Shown here: piece after piece, positions 12,777-24,350 of the stretch
How positions within the stretch are numbered: the first letter of the stretch is position 1
How the letters are laid out: each line of letters opens with the position of its first letter
Assembly (NCBI GenBank): GCA_027924645.1
Contig: BSBN01000040.1
Span: 1,736,001 to 1,800,000 of the forward strand
Source of the DNA: Cunninghamia lanceolata
Lineage: Eukaryota > Streptophyta > Pinopsida > Cupressales > Cupressaceae
Length of the DNA stretch: 64,000 bases
Direction: 5' to 3'
The notes under the pieces: model-generated
What the model saw: only the letters and a program-made list of their open reading frames with translations
Databases searched by the model: none
What the model was told of the DNA's origin: nothing
Position numbers and translations under genes: made by a program

Positions 12777-12781
12777 AATAA

Positions 12782-14154
12782 TGTTAGATTTAGGGTAGAC
12801 AACTGAGAGGGGGGTGAATCAGTTGTACAAAACTTTCTTCTAATTAAACACTTAAATCCACTTTGTAATTCAATAGCATAATGATAAATCAATCATGGAA
12901 ACATAATGCATTAAATCAAGAGAAGAAACACATTAACACACAAGACACCAAGATTTTGACGTGGAAAACCTGGTTAAGGGAAAAACCATGGGGTGATTAA
13001 CCCAAGATTGTATTCTCTGTTAGAAGAATAGAAGGAACAAATGGCACATGCCAATTAGGGCTCACTGCCCGAGCACACTGCTCACAAGAGGCCCACTGCC
13101 TACAAGAGACACACTGTCTATAGAATAATAAGTATCACATACTTGAACTAGAGAATAGCATCTTCACCATGCTTGAATAAGTTCCATTTAAGCCCAATAC
13201 TTCTACTCTATTTTTCACTCCTCTACTCTTTACCACACTCTCATCTCCTCTAGATTCTCTTTGGAATGACTTTACAATTCCTTATTTATACAAGACATTG
13301 ACTTAGGAATGATCATCTAAGTCGGCAAACATTACAGAGCAAATACATAAATACAACATGACTAATTACAAAAGACTTCATGCGGATCAACACATTGTCA
13401 GCCACACAGATCTGAGACTTCAATCTTCTTCTAGGAACATGCCAATCTTCACATAACATCTTCAAGATCATCCACAGGATGTGTAACTCATTCGGTCAGC
13501 CAAGTTAGAAAGAACACCATCATCCAAAAGTTATTCTTCAATTGCAAGCTCAAACTCCAATGCGGACCACCAATACCAACTGGATACGATCCAAATACCT
13601 CCACAAGCTTGCTTGAATCACCAAGAACATCCGCACTACATCTGCTTACAGAAATCCTTATCTTCTTCATGCGGTACCTCAAGAACACAGTCTGTCATCA
13701 TTGTCACAAAGGAATAGATGCTTGCAGACCTCTAGACCATGAACCAATTGAGTTTTCAATTCACATTGACTTCCTAAACACTTCCTCAAATCTGTAGAAT
13801 AGGATATTTCATTTCCAGATCTCACCAGACCTATCTGAATCACTATGTCACCTCTGAACACCTGCCAGAACTGGTTTTACTTGAGCAGCCACAACTTCTT
13901 CATATCTTCATGCGGACCTCTAAAATCTTTACTGGATTACCTTAAGACACGTATCTACAAATCCTTTGAACCGCATCCTCCGATAGTCATATTATCTTGG
14001 ATCTTTAACTTATTGTCTTCACTATTCTTCTCTGTTCCTAATATGACTAATTTTCTCAATATCCTCAGCACATAGCTCATCCAATCCTTATCATCAATGC
14101 AACAGGAGTATGTTGATATCAATGACAACATCGGTTAGGCCCATACTTGCAACA
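12782..14154 (-). repeat. D 3' LTR
   Basis: This 1373-bp LTR begins TGTTGCAAGTATGGGCC on the minus strand and ends CCCTAAATCTAACA. A TATA box (TATAAATA on the minus strand) lies at 13283-13290. It matches the D 5' LTR at 42928-44302 and is clearly related to the A2 LTRs. Short open frames inside it (for example 13609-13797 and 13845-14075) have no domain and are chance. Confidence 0.9.
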
Positions 14155-14168
14155 ATCTCCCCCTTTGT
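14155..14168 (-). promoter_or_regulatory. D polypurine tract
   Basis: On the minus strand the sequence AAAGGGGGAGAT directly precedes the 3' LTR, at the position where plus-strand DNA synthesis of a copia element is primed. It is identical to the tract of A2 at 38326-38337. Confidence 0.85.
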
Positions 14169-14486
14169 CATTGATGGCAACATATGATGTGAAAAAATAT
14201 TTTGACCATCAAGACAAGAACTTTTCTTTACTAACACAACTCCCCCCATCACCAACAGCCATTCACATGTATTCTCTTCCTTTACTGCTCCCCCTTTGAT
14301 CAGCCACCACTTGTTTTTCACATGTCTTCTCTCCCCCTTTGACATCAATGGCAAAGGGCACAGACTTGCAACTCCACCACTTCAAAATCGTACCAGCTTC
14401 TCCCCCTAAGTAGCAGCTCCCCATCATCAATCCAGACCACAAGATATGACTATGATATCCACCGGACTGATGCACATCACTGCACC
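14169..14486. other. D spacer between pol and polypurine tract
   Basis: Non-coding sequence with repeated purine blocks on the element strand (AAAGGGGGAG-like copies near 14285-14345 and 14400), matching the equivalent spacer of A2 at 38015-38325. Small frames here look like chance. Confidence 0.6.
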
Positions 14487-15980
14487 TTAGTTCATTACCG
14501 GAGGGGTAATAACCCCTAACTTCTCCCTGAGATACTCAAAAGAGTCCTTAGGTAGAGGTTTAGTAAAGATATCTACAATCTGATCATTGGAAGGTACAAA
14601 CTCCAATCTAACTTCATTCTTGTTCACTTGCTCTCTCAAAAAGTGAAACTTGATGGATATATGTTTAGTCTTTGAATGCAACACCAGATTCTTAGATATA
14701 TTTATTGCATTTGAATTATCACAGAAGATTGTGATAGGTTCCTCATACTCCACTCTGATGTCTCATAGCATCTACTTCATCCACAAGACTTGAGTGCAAC
14801 TACCTACTGCTACAATATATTCTACTTCAGCTGTGGATAGAGATATTGCCTCTTGTTTCTTGCTTAGCCAAGAAACCAATCTCTTCCCCAAAAAGAATGC
14901 TCCACCACTGGTACTCTTCCGTTCATCCACATCTCTTGTCCAATCCACATCTGTATATGCATGAAAAGAAAAATCATTATCTCTGGGATACCACAATCCA
15001 TACTCAACTGTCCCTTTTAGATATCAAAAAATCCTCTTGATTACCATGACATGAGATTCTCTAGGATCAACTTGGAATCTAGCAACAAGACCGACAACAT
15101 TCATAATGTCAGGTCTAGTTTGAGTGAGATACAACAATCCTCCAATCATTGACCTATACTTTTTCTGATCAGCCTTAGGAGAGTCATCATCTTTGTTCAA
15201 CTTACATCCAGTTGCCATGGGAGTATTCATTGGCTTTGAGTCTTCCATCCCAAATTTCTTCAACAATTCTTTCACATATTTGGTCTGAGAAATGATGATT
15301 CCTTTATTAGTTTGAATGATTTGCAGACCCAAGAAGAAATTCATTTCCCCAAGTATGGACATCTCAAATTCACTTTTCATTTGATTTGCAAAAGTTTTGC
15401 ACATACTATCTCTTCCTCCAAAAATGATATCATGAACAAATACTTCAACAATCAAGATATTTTCATGATCAATTTTGAAGTATAAATTACTGTCAGCAGT
15501 ACCTTTATTGAAACCAATCTTCAAAAGATGCTTATCCAATCTTTCATACCAAGCTCTTGGGCCTTGCTTTAGTCCATACAGTGCTTTCTTCAATTTGCAG
15601 ACCATATCACCATGATCAGACAATTAAAATCCATCCAGTTTCTCAATGTATACTTCTTCTTCCAAGTCACCATTCAGGAAGGCAGATTTGACATCCAGCT
15701 AATATACTTTGAAATCCTTGAAGGCATCAAAATCAAGAAATAATTTGACTGCTTCAATTCTTGCCACCGGAGCAAAAGTTTCTTCAAAATCAACTCCTTC
15801 TATTTGAGAGTAACCCTTGCAGACCAGTCTGGCTTTATTTCTGATTACTTCACCAACTTCATTCAGTTTGTTCCAGAAGACCCATTTGGTTCCAATCACA
15901 TTCTTGTTTCTAGGTCTGGGAACAAGATCCCAAGTGTGATTTTTCTCAATTTACATCAGCTCTTCCTCCATTTCTTTAGT
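14487..15980 (-). pseudogene. pol: D pol: copia reverse transcriptase and RNase H
   Basis: Reading down from about 15980: [60 protein letters not shown], then the active-site segment VFVHDIIFGG, then RNase H with STSGGAFFLGKRLVSWLSKK and STAEVEYIVA. It ends FTKPLPKDSFEYLREKLGV before the stop at 14487. In A2 the active site reads FVDD. Here the first Asp is His, so the enzyme would be inactive. Stops near 15626, 15700 and elsewhere also break it. Confidence 0.9.
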
Positions 15981-16505
15981 CTAGTTTTCATCATTGCAAG
16001 CTTCATTCACTGTCTTAGGTTCAATCTTTGAAATCAAACAATACTCTTCTGAATCTTGAGCAATCCTCCTTCTTGTTTATACACCTTTGCTTTTATCACC
16101 TATGATCTGATTTTCAGAGTGATTTAGTCTTACATACCTGGGAACTTTGGGAGTTTCTTGCACTTCTAATTCTTGATCAGGCTCATTCAAACTCATCTCT
16201 TCTTCCTGATTTACCAGATTGGTTTGAATCTAAATTTCAGAAGGGGCTTGGACTCCTTGAATCAGAACACCATTTTGATCATCTTCATCATATTCATAAA
16301 ACTTTGAGAGTTTTTCAATTCCTTCATCAACCTTCACATTTGTACTTTCTATAATCTTTCTTAGTCTCTTGTTATAACACCGGTATGCTTTGCTTTGAGT
16401 AGAATAACCCAAGACTATTCCTTCATCACTTCTAGCATCAAATTTTCCTAGATCTTCATCTCTTTTAATGTAACATTTGCTACCAAAGACTCTGAAATAC
16501 CTCAC
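15981..16505 (-). pseudogene. pol: D pol: integrase tail and integrase-RT linker
   Basis: The open part (16230-16505) starts YFRVFGSKCYIKRDEDLGKF, the conserved copia integrase C-terminal segment, and continues through GIVLGYSTQSKAYRCYNKRL. A TAG at 16230-16232 occurs at exactly the position of a TAG in A2 (36272-36274). Below it, the linker to RT is broken. Confidence 0.8.
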
Positions 16506-17401
16506 AGTAGGAGTGATGCCAAACCAAAGTTCATAAAGAGTCTTACTGGTATTGCTTCTGATTTGTACTCAATTGAGAGTATAGACTATAGTGCTAACAG
16601 CTTCTCTCCAATAGATTTGAGGAACATTTGCTTCCATCATCATGGTCCTAGATGCTTCCTAGATGTTCCGGTTCTTTCTCTCCACTACTCCATTCTGCTG
16701 TGGAGTCCTAGGAGCAGACAACTGTCTCTTTATTCCATGTTTCTCACAGAATTCTATGAACTCATTGGATGCGAATTCTCCATCTCTATCAGACCTCATA
16801 CATTTTAATTTTAATTTGGTTTCATTCTCTACCATAGCCTTGAATATTTTGAATTTCTCAAGAGCTTCTGATTTCTCTTTCAGAAAAGTAACCCACATCA
16901 TCTAGGAATGGTCATCAATTAATAACATGAAGTATCTATCACCTTGCACACCCTTTTTTCTTGTCAAACCACATAGATCAGTATGAATTAAGTCTAATAA
17001 TCTGGTAGAAGATTGTTCCTTTCTTTTGAATGAGATTCTGCTTTGTTTCCCCAACTGACATTCTTTGCACAGACTATTTGTAGGTTTCACCAGTTTTGGA
17101 AGATCTCTTACAACCTGAGTGTTGCTTATCTTGATGATATTATCAAAATTCACATGACACATCCTCTTATGCCATAACTAGCTCTGATCAATTTGCACAA
17201 ATAGACAACTTTTACTAGTACCAACTAAATGGAAGATATTACCTTTTGTTTGAGTATCGGATGCAATCTCTGTTCCAGAACTTTGAAAGATCTTGCATTT
17301 TCCATTCTTGAATCGGAGATCATAGCCTTTGTCCACCAACTGTCCAACACTGAGAAGATTGTGCTTCAGACCTTCAACATATAGTACATTACTGGTTTTG
17401 T
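16506..17401 (-). pseudogene. pol: D pol: GAG-pre-integrase and integrase
   Basis: From 17401 downward the frame reads SNVLYVEGLKHNLLSVGQLV (GAG-pre-integrase), MCHVNFDNI...CKECQLGKQ (zinc-binding His and Cys residues), HTDLCGLTR, RSDRDGEFASNEFIEFCEKH and TPQQNGVVERKNR. These are the copia integrase HHCC and DDE steps, with the catalytic residues visible. A few stops interrupt it (near 16902 and 17175). Its upstream part was moved to 41633 by the insertion of B. Confidence 0.88.
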
Positions 17402-17842
17402 TGTAGTGCCCCTCCGTTTTCACTTTGGTTGTGTTAGGTATGTTTGACATTTGGTTATTTGATTTGGATTGTTCATTTGATGCTATTGTTTAATCATGGC
17501 ATTAAAATAATATTAGTAGTCATTAAAACATTTTTGATAATTAAATAAATAGAAATGCCTTTATGCAAATTTAGTGCTGAAAATTTAAAAGGGTAAACCC
17601 AAATTTATAAATTATTATTTTAGGCCCCTATATTATTTATAGCACTATAGTTTATTAGCTATATTAATTTGTTACATTTTCTAGAGGTTATTTTATATTT
17701 TTGGTGAGTGAAACCTTATTTTATATAAGGAAACCTAATAAAATATAATGTTATTAAATATTACTTTAGGATACCTAATTATAATTGCTTGAGGACAAGC
17801 AATCTTGAGTGGGGAGGGTTGTCATGTCCCTATAATGATTTA
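17402..17842 (+). repeat. B, left piece
   Basis: AT-rich non-coding sequence. Near its right end, GAGGACAAGCAATC and then GAGTGGGGAGGGT are followed by TGTCATGTCCCT, a pattern typical of the polypurine tract and LTR start of gypsy elements. The last five bases, ATTTA (17838-17842), are the target duplication of element C. Confidence 0.65.
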
Positions 17843-18896
17843 TGTGTATGAGGAAAAATCGATTAAATCTAAACTAATAAAACCAAAAACCAATCACATA
17901 AAGCGAACCAATCTAAGTAAAATCCATTATCATAAAATCAAAAGACAAATGAAAGCTCTTACCAAAATTTGTATTGTTCCCTTTTGGAGATGTGTGGATT
18001 GCTCAATCAAGTTGCGAAAACCATAGTTGCAACAAGCAAGTAGTGTGCTCAATGTGCTCAAAGATCAATGTTAAGAGATCGTAAGGTTGCTCAATTGACA
18101 CGTTTTGTATGCTCAAAACTCTATTAAGTATGCCTGAGAATACGATCGAAGAGAGGGGCTCAATGAAGGAGATGAGGGGGGTTTATATAGGTTTCAAGGA
18201 AGATCGATCAACGGTCCAGCTAATTCAGAAGAATCAACGAAGGAGAACAGTTGAGGAACGTGCAACGAATAAGAAGAAGCCAAGTGTCTTGCTTTCTTTT
18301 GCATGAGAGGAGTTATCAAGAATAGAAGAATGAGTTAAAGCAATTAATAGAATGTAATAATTAGTTAAGTGATTTAAAACAAGAAGAAGAGATTTGCATG
18401 AGAAAAGAAGATATTTTACTTTATTAAATATTAGAAATATTTAATTACATGAACAAGAAAGCTTGAGTTATTTTAGAGATAACTCAAATTTAGAAGAAAA
18501 AGCAATTTAAATAAATAATTGATTTATTTAAATTTAGAGAAGATATTATTGGAAGAAATAATTTAATAATTGGAATTATTTAATTTTAGATAAGAGGGAA
18601 TTTGTTGAATTAATTAAATAATTAGATTTATTTAATTAATGTGGATGTGAATTTCGGACAGAAGATAACGATTAAATAATTAAAATTATTTAATTGTGGA
18701 AGAATATTAGAGGAATTTAATTTAATTAATTAAATAAAGAAAATTTATTTAATTAATTTCGAAAGTATGTGATTTAGAAGAATTTGGTGAAATTAATTAA
18801 ATAATTAGATTATTTAATTAATGTTGAAATGCAGGTGATTAGACAGATAGCGAAACGCAAGTGGCGTGACAACTTGGTCATTTTAGGGTGTCTACA
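17843..18896 (-). repeat. C 3' LTR
   Basis: This 1054-bp LTR starts TGTAGACACCCTAAAATGACC on the minus strand (from 18896) and ends CCTCATACACA. It matches 31265-32423 but lacks about 100 bp of the AT-rich part. A chain of short AT palindromes (TTAATTAAATAATT and its mirror) separated by unrelated spacers fills 18420-18840. The frame at 18109-18306 is a chance frame in the LTR. Confidence 0.92.
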
Positions 18897-18910
18897 TTTT
18901 GCCCCTCTTT
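18897..18910 (-). promoter_or_regulatory. C polypurine tract
   Basis: On the minus strand AAAGAGGGGCAAAA directly precedes the 3' LTR, the expected primer for second-strand synthesis. Confidence 0.85.
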
Positions 18911-21181
18911 GATGCGATGCAGTTTATAGCGTTGCGTCAAAGAAATTAATTGTCGAAGACGTGATACAATTTTTTATGCCCTAGTGTAGGTAGTTGCCCC
19001 AGCGTAGCTGGCGTAGGGTGCCCCCTCGAGAGGAAAGATAGGGAAGCGACAGAAGAACTGTGTTGACGTTCGACTAGAAGATTTGTTGGAGATAGGTGAG
19101 GTTGAATAGAAGAAAGTGGAGATAGAAAAGAACATAAGAGAAAGACTGTTGATTGATCTTTGCTAGAAAACTATATAAGGCCATGGAAAAATGGATGGTG
19201 TAAAAGGATGAGCTTGTTGCAATGGTTTCACATTTGTTTATAAAGAGCAATCCTTATTTTTGATATAGCATGTGGATAGTTCGCCATCAAGGTATAAAAG
19301 ACCAAGGTGTAGTAATATTCGAGTGTGTGAACGTTGACTCTGCAAGCAAGCGGTTTGATCTTAGATCCCTTTAGACATAATATAACCTTGTTGGAACATG
19401 TGCCTGAGCCATAGTCTTGAACATAAAATAAACTTCAATACATGTAAATGCAAGAAGAATTATTAATATGTAAGATGCTAGGTTGTAACACACACAAGAT
19501 AAATAGAATGCTAAGAAAGATGCTAAAGATCATTCCTCAAACACGACACACACAAAAAGCAATGACTATGCCCCCAATCCGTACGGCATCGCAACATACC
19601 AAAATTATAGATAAATCAAGGTAGCCTTGAATAGGTAATGGATAAAGGAACAAAAGATAAACCATAACACAAATTGACTGACTTACAAAGTAAACAGACA
19701 GCCAACATATTCTCTTGCCAAAGAGGTTTCTCAGGATAGATTGGATAGGAAAGATAACAGCCTTATCGTAGGAAATCTGTGTCCGTTAAAGGGGGCTATC
19801 TACCTAAAAGATAATGTCTCGCTGCAGGAAATACCACATGTCGCGGGAGACGCATGTGTTGGTCTCAACAATGGAACACTTTGCAGAAGACAAGCTTGTT
19901 GATCTAGTGCTTTGGTTAAGTGGTACTTAGCTGATGTTGGCAATCAGTATGCAGGACAGTAGATGACTCTAGAAGGAAGCTGCTTTGCTTTAGGTTTGTG
20001 AAGAACTTTTGCTTTGAAAGGATGCACTAGCTTGCTGCTTGAGTTAGTCAAGTCGAGGCGAATGGATTTTGAAAAATGGAAGACTAGAAGGATGAAGTGC
20101 AACTAGATTGAAATAGGCAGAGAATGATGAATCGTATGTGCTTGAGTACTGGATACATCCTTCGTATTCCAGACTGCCTACATACCCTGTATCCATGGGA
20201 TCAAGGCACACTACGAGGAAAGTTGAAAGTGATAAATATGTAGTTCTGGAGAGAGTGATGAGATGGGTCAAGGTGAAAGGAGGGGATCTTATGTACCTGA
20301 GTACTGGATACTTCCTTCGTATTCCAGATTGCCTACATACCCATATCCATGGGATCAAGGTACCTTAAGATTGAGAAGAGATGATATGTAGTTCTAGTTG
20401 GAGGTGATGATGTAGGAAAAGTGTTGAGAAGATAACAACCTTATCGTAGGAGTGATGTCTCCGTTAAAGGGTGTTATCTGCGAGAAGGAGAAAGATTGAT
20501 GTGAGCGCATTGTGAACCATGAACAAGGAACCAATCCTAGACCTAAGTTAAGGAAAGAGTTGCCCCCATTCTGGTAGAGGAATTTGCATAGGTGACTGAC
20601 CAAGAAGACACAAAGAACCATGACCTAGTTCTGGTAAGTGTGATGATGTGGGAAAAGTGTTGAGAAGATAACATCCTTATCGTAGGAGCGATGTGTCTGT
20701 TAAAGGGTGTTATCTGCAGAAAGGAGAAAAGAGTGAAGAGGGCGTTGCGAACCACGAACAAGGTACCCATCCTAGACCCAAGTTAAGGAAAGAGTTGCCC
20801 CCATTCCGGTAGAGGAATTTGTATGGATGACTGTCGAAGAAGACACAGAAAGACTTGACCTAGGACAGGACAGTGTTAACTGTAGATAAGGATCAAGACG
20901 TGGGGTGACGATGATGGACATTGACAAATTTCCAAGCTATACTAGATAGGGAGATGGAAATGCAAACAAAGTCAATAGTTTTATTATGGATGGATGGAAA
21001 GGCGTGCTTTATGCACTGGACATGGAGTGGACAGGACTTGATAGACGATGGATGCTGACTCTACACATAGCGCTTGTTTGCCAGGTTTTCACTATGGTGC
21101 TTATCCAAGGCGCCTGTTTGCTAGGTTTTCACCAGAGGACGGATTTTTTTTGGATTTTTTTTTTGGGGAATACTCTGAGGA
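18911..21181 (-). other. C 3' untranslated region with internal repeats
   Basis: About 2.3 kb lies between the end of pol and the polypurine tract. I see no gene. It contains duplicated blocks: a 65-bp block at about 20141-20206 and again at 20298-20362; a block of about 238 bp at roughly 20394-20631 and 20632-20868; and a short GTTTGC-AGGTTTTCAC repeat near 21066-21133. A hairpin-capable motif starting GATAACA and ending TTATC occurs at about 19757, 20430 and 20667. Confidence 0.75.
20394..20868. repeat. Tandem duplication of about 238 bp in the C 3' region
   Basis: Two adjacent copies share the order: TAGTTCTGG/TAGTTGGAGG, GATGTGGGAAAAGTGTTGAG, a GATAAC...TTATC hairpin motif, GAACAAGG, CCCAAGTTAAGGAAAGAGTT, and a segment ending in GAAGACACA. 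The copies differ at scattered positions, so the duplication is not recent. Confidence 0.8.
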
Positions 21182-22369
21182 TTAGGCATAGAACTTCTTA
21201 AGATGGACACTGTTAAGTGGCTCATCCAGAGGAATGCCGTCAGGTGTAGCTAAAGTATAAGCTCCTAATCCGTATGCTGCTGTCACAATGAAGGGACCTA
21301 ACCAATTAGGCTCAAACTTGCCCTTCTCTCGATCTGCTTGATTTCTCTAATTTTCTTTTAGTGCAAGATCACCAACTTGAAACCGTCTTTCTTTGATCTT
21401 TTTGTTGTAATTATGTCGGAGGCAGTTTTAATAGACATGGAGATGATTAAGTGCGGCAAGGCGCCTCTCATCTAAGAGTTCTAGCTCAGCTAATCTGGAA
21501 GTGCGATACTCCTCTTCGCCGATTAGGTCCTGCATGGAAACTCTGAGGGATGGGATCTTGACCTCTATAGGTAGGATGGCTTCAGAGCCAAAGACCAAGG
21601 CATATGGTGTGGCACCAGTTGGTGTTCTGATACTAGTGCAGTAGGCCCATAGGGCGGGATTGAGTTGCAAGTGCCAATCACGACCAGCTTCATTGACTGT
21701 TTTCTTGAGTATTTTGAGAATGGTTTTATTGGAAGCCTTAGCTTGGCCGTTACTCTGTGGGTAATAGGGAGTTGAAAAGCGATGTTGGATGTTGTATTGT
21801 ATGCATAAGGCATGGACATCTTGGTTCTTGAATGGTCTCCCATTATCAGTGACAATGGCTTGGGGAATACCATACCGACATATGAGGTAGTTTAGGATAA
21901 ACTTGGCTATTTGCTTACTGGTGATATAGGTCATAGGAATGGCTTCCACCCACTTCATGAAATACTCAGTGGCGGTAATGATAAACTAGTGGCCATTGGA
22001 GGAGGAAGGGTGGATTTGTCCTACGAGGTCGAGACCCCATTGAGAAAAAGGCCATGGGGTTGTCATAGGATGTAATTTATGAGCTGGTGCGTGAATCAAA
22101 TCTCCATGTTGTTAGCATTGTAGACACTTCTTAGCAAACTGTGCAGCATCTTGCTCTATTGTAGGCTAGTAATAACCTGTTCTGAGTATCTTCTTAGCAA
22201 GATTAGGACCGGTAGAATGTGCGCCACAGACACCTTCGTGTATGTCTCGTAAGGTAGCTTCAGCTTCTTCTGCGTTAAGACATCGTAAGAGGATACCATC
22301 GAGACTACGGCGATATAGTGTATCACCCAGAATGATGTAACGAGAGGATCGACAGATAAAGGTTTTGCA
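21182..22369 (-). pseudogene. pol: C pol: integrase
   Basis: Reading downward from 22369, the zinc-binding region ends with a KKCLQC-type motif near 22120, then come FSQWGLDLVGQIHP, KWVEAIPM, AIVTDNGRPFKNQD and YYPQSNGQAKASNK. The tail GKFEPNWLGPFIV...PLNSVHLKKFYA ends at a stop at 21182-21184. The catalytic Glu of the DDE triad (QAEASNK in relatives) reads Lys here, a G-to-A change, so the enzyme is dead. Stops near 21345 and 21995 also interrupt it. The core open stretch is 21428-21958. Confidence 0.92.
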
Positions 22370-23398
22370 TTAGGTGGATGATAGGTCAGGGGGAAAGGTA
22401 TTGTGTTTGAGATATTCATAGATATCTTCATACCATGGGGAATTGGGACCAACAAGTTCACAGATGATTTCAATAATGGGAACATCGACGGCTAGTATCA
22501 AAAATTGCTTGATCAAGAATTCACACTTCTGTGTATTTGCAGGCATGTCAATCAGTGACCCTACAGAAGCCATAGAATCCACAACTTTATTATGCTCTCT
22601 TGGAATTTGCTCAAATGTGATGCTAGAAATTTGTGGTTTGTAGGCATCCACCAGTTGCTTGTAGGGGACCAACTTTTCATCTTTTGTTTGGTACTCATCC
22701 GTGACTTGGCGAATGACTAGCTGTGAGTCTCCATATACTTGTAATTCTGTGATGTCCCATTGAACTGCTGTATTGAGACCTATAAGGAGTGCTTCATACT
22801 CGGCAATGTTGTTGGTGCAAGGGAATGCAAGCTGATATGACTTTGGAATGTAGTCATTTTGAGGTGTGATGAACAAGATACTGGCCCCTGATCCATGCTG
22901 TGTGTAGGAACCATCAAAGTATAGCTTCCAGATTATTGAGTTGGAAAGAGTGAATAGATTCTCATCTAGAAAGTCTGCTACCATAGGGTGTGTATCTTGC
23001 ATAGGTGCTTCTGCTAGTTGATCTACTAGAGCTTGTCCTTTGATTGCTTTACGATCCATATATTCAATGTTGAACTCACTAAGGATCATGACCCATTTAG
23101 CTAGTCTACTTGTAAGAGCTACTTTTGCTAGTAGATACTTCAAGGGATCAATTTTGGCTATCAGATTTGTGTGTTGGTTCAACATGTAATGCCGCAACTT
23201 TTGGGAGGCGAACACTACTGCTAAACAAGCTCTTTCCATTGGTGAATAATTGAGCTCATATCCCACCAAGGTTCTACCGATATAATAAATTGCATGCTCT
23301 TTTCTTGTTTCATCATTTTGTGCTAGAAGGGCCCCTAGGGCCAAATTTGTAGTGGAGATGTATAATATCAAAGGTTTGTCCGCAACTGGTGGAACCAA
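22370..23398 (-). pseudogene. pol: C pol: RNase H followed by a second, archaeal-like RNase H
   Basis: A 342-codon open frame. Residues 1-160 are the RT-linked RNase H (YISTTNLALGALLAQND, YYIGRTLVGYELNYSPMER, HTNLIAKIDPLKYL). Residues about 160-310 form a second RNase H: LYFDGSYTQHGSGASILF, NIAEYEALLIGLNTA, VYGDSQLVIRQV and EHNKVVDSMA, giving the D, E, D, D series. A second RNase H here is the defining trait of the Tat group of plant gypsy elements. The open frame is shared with the integrase downstream. Confidence 0.93.
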
Positions 23399-24335
23399 TA
23401 CAAGAGGTGTAGCTAGATACTCTTTAAGTTGATCAAATGCTGCCTGACACTTGTTGTCCCATCGAAATGAGACATCCTTTCAGAGCAAGTGTTGAAATTG
23501 TTGACATTTATCTGCTAGCTGTGAGATGAAACGCCTGATGGATTGCAACCTTCACTGAAGGCTCCTTAATGCTTTAAGATTCTTTGGTGGAGGCATCTCC
23601 ACTATAGCTTGTACTTTTGCGGGGTCTACTTCGATGCCTCTACGAGATACAATGTATCCCAACAGCTTTCTTGATGTTACACCGAAGACACACTTCTTTG
23701 GATTGAGTCTTACTTGGTATTTCTCGAGCTTGTCAAAGATCTACCCTAGAACCTGTATGTGATCTGCCCTAGAAGATTTAGCTAGTATGTCATCCACATA
23801 GTCCTCCATGATATGATGAAAGAGATCATGGAATATCACTATCATTGCTTTGATAGGTTGCTCCTACATTCTTTAGACCAAAAGGCATGACACACCAGCA
23901 ATAGTTACCCCATGGACAAGTGAAGGTTGTTTTATGTTGATCTTCCTCTGCTATCCTTATCTGATTGTAGCCAGAGAATCCATCCATGAGAGAAAGCATC
24001 TCGTGACCTGCTGTCAAGTCTACTATAATGTCAATGTTTGGTAATGGAAAGTCATCTTTGGGACATGCCTTATTAAGGTCTCTGAAATCATTACACATGC
24101 GGATGCACCCATTGGGTTTAGATACAGGTACAATGTTTGAGACCCAATTTGAATAGTTGATTGGTCATATGAACTTTGCATCTAACAGCTTCTGTATTTC
24201 CACTTTCACTAAAAGAGCTATTTGTGGGTGCATCTTCCTCAGCTTTTGCTTGACTAGTTTAACCTTTGGATCAACAATGAGATAGTGAACAACTAGCTTG
24301 GGGTCTAACCCTGGCATATCAACATAGGTCCACAC
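23399..24335 (-). pseudogene. pol: C pol: reverse transcriptase
   Basis: The conserved blocks are CNDFRDLNKACPKDDFPLPN, LMDGFSGYNQIRIAEEDQHK and MPFGLKNVGATYQ (23826-24098). After a frame change near 23830 come EDYVDDILA (catalytic YVDD at 23789-23800) and the thumb and connection region. Catalytic residues look intact. The frame change and stops (near 23475 and 23555) disable it. The frame upstream continues from the protease and G-patch segment. Confidence 0.9.
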
Positions 24336-24350
24336 AAAGTTGACGGTTCT

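Noticed and set aside
17845..18300. A separate gene shared by 17850-18300 and 31270-31730
   Set aside because: The similarity is simply the two LTRs of element C.
18109..18306. 65-codon frame rich in Arg and Glu
   Set aside because: It is inside the C 3' LTR, and the matching region of the 5' LTR is the promoter side. Chance frame.
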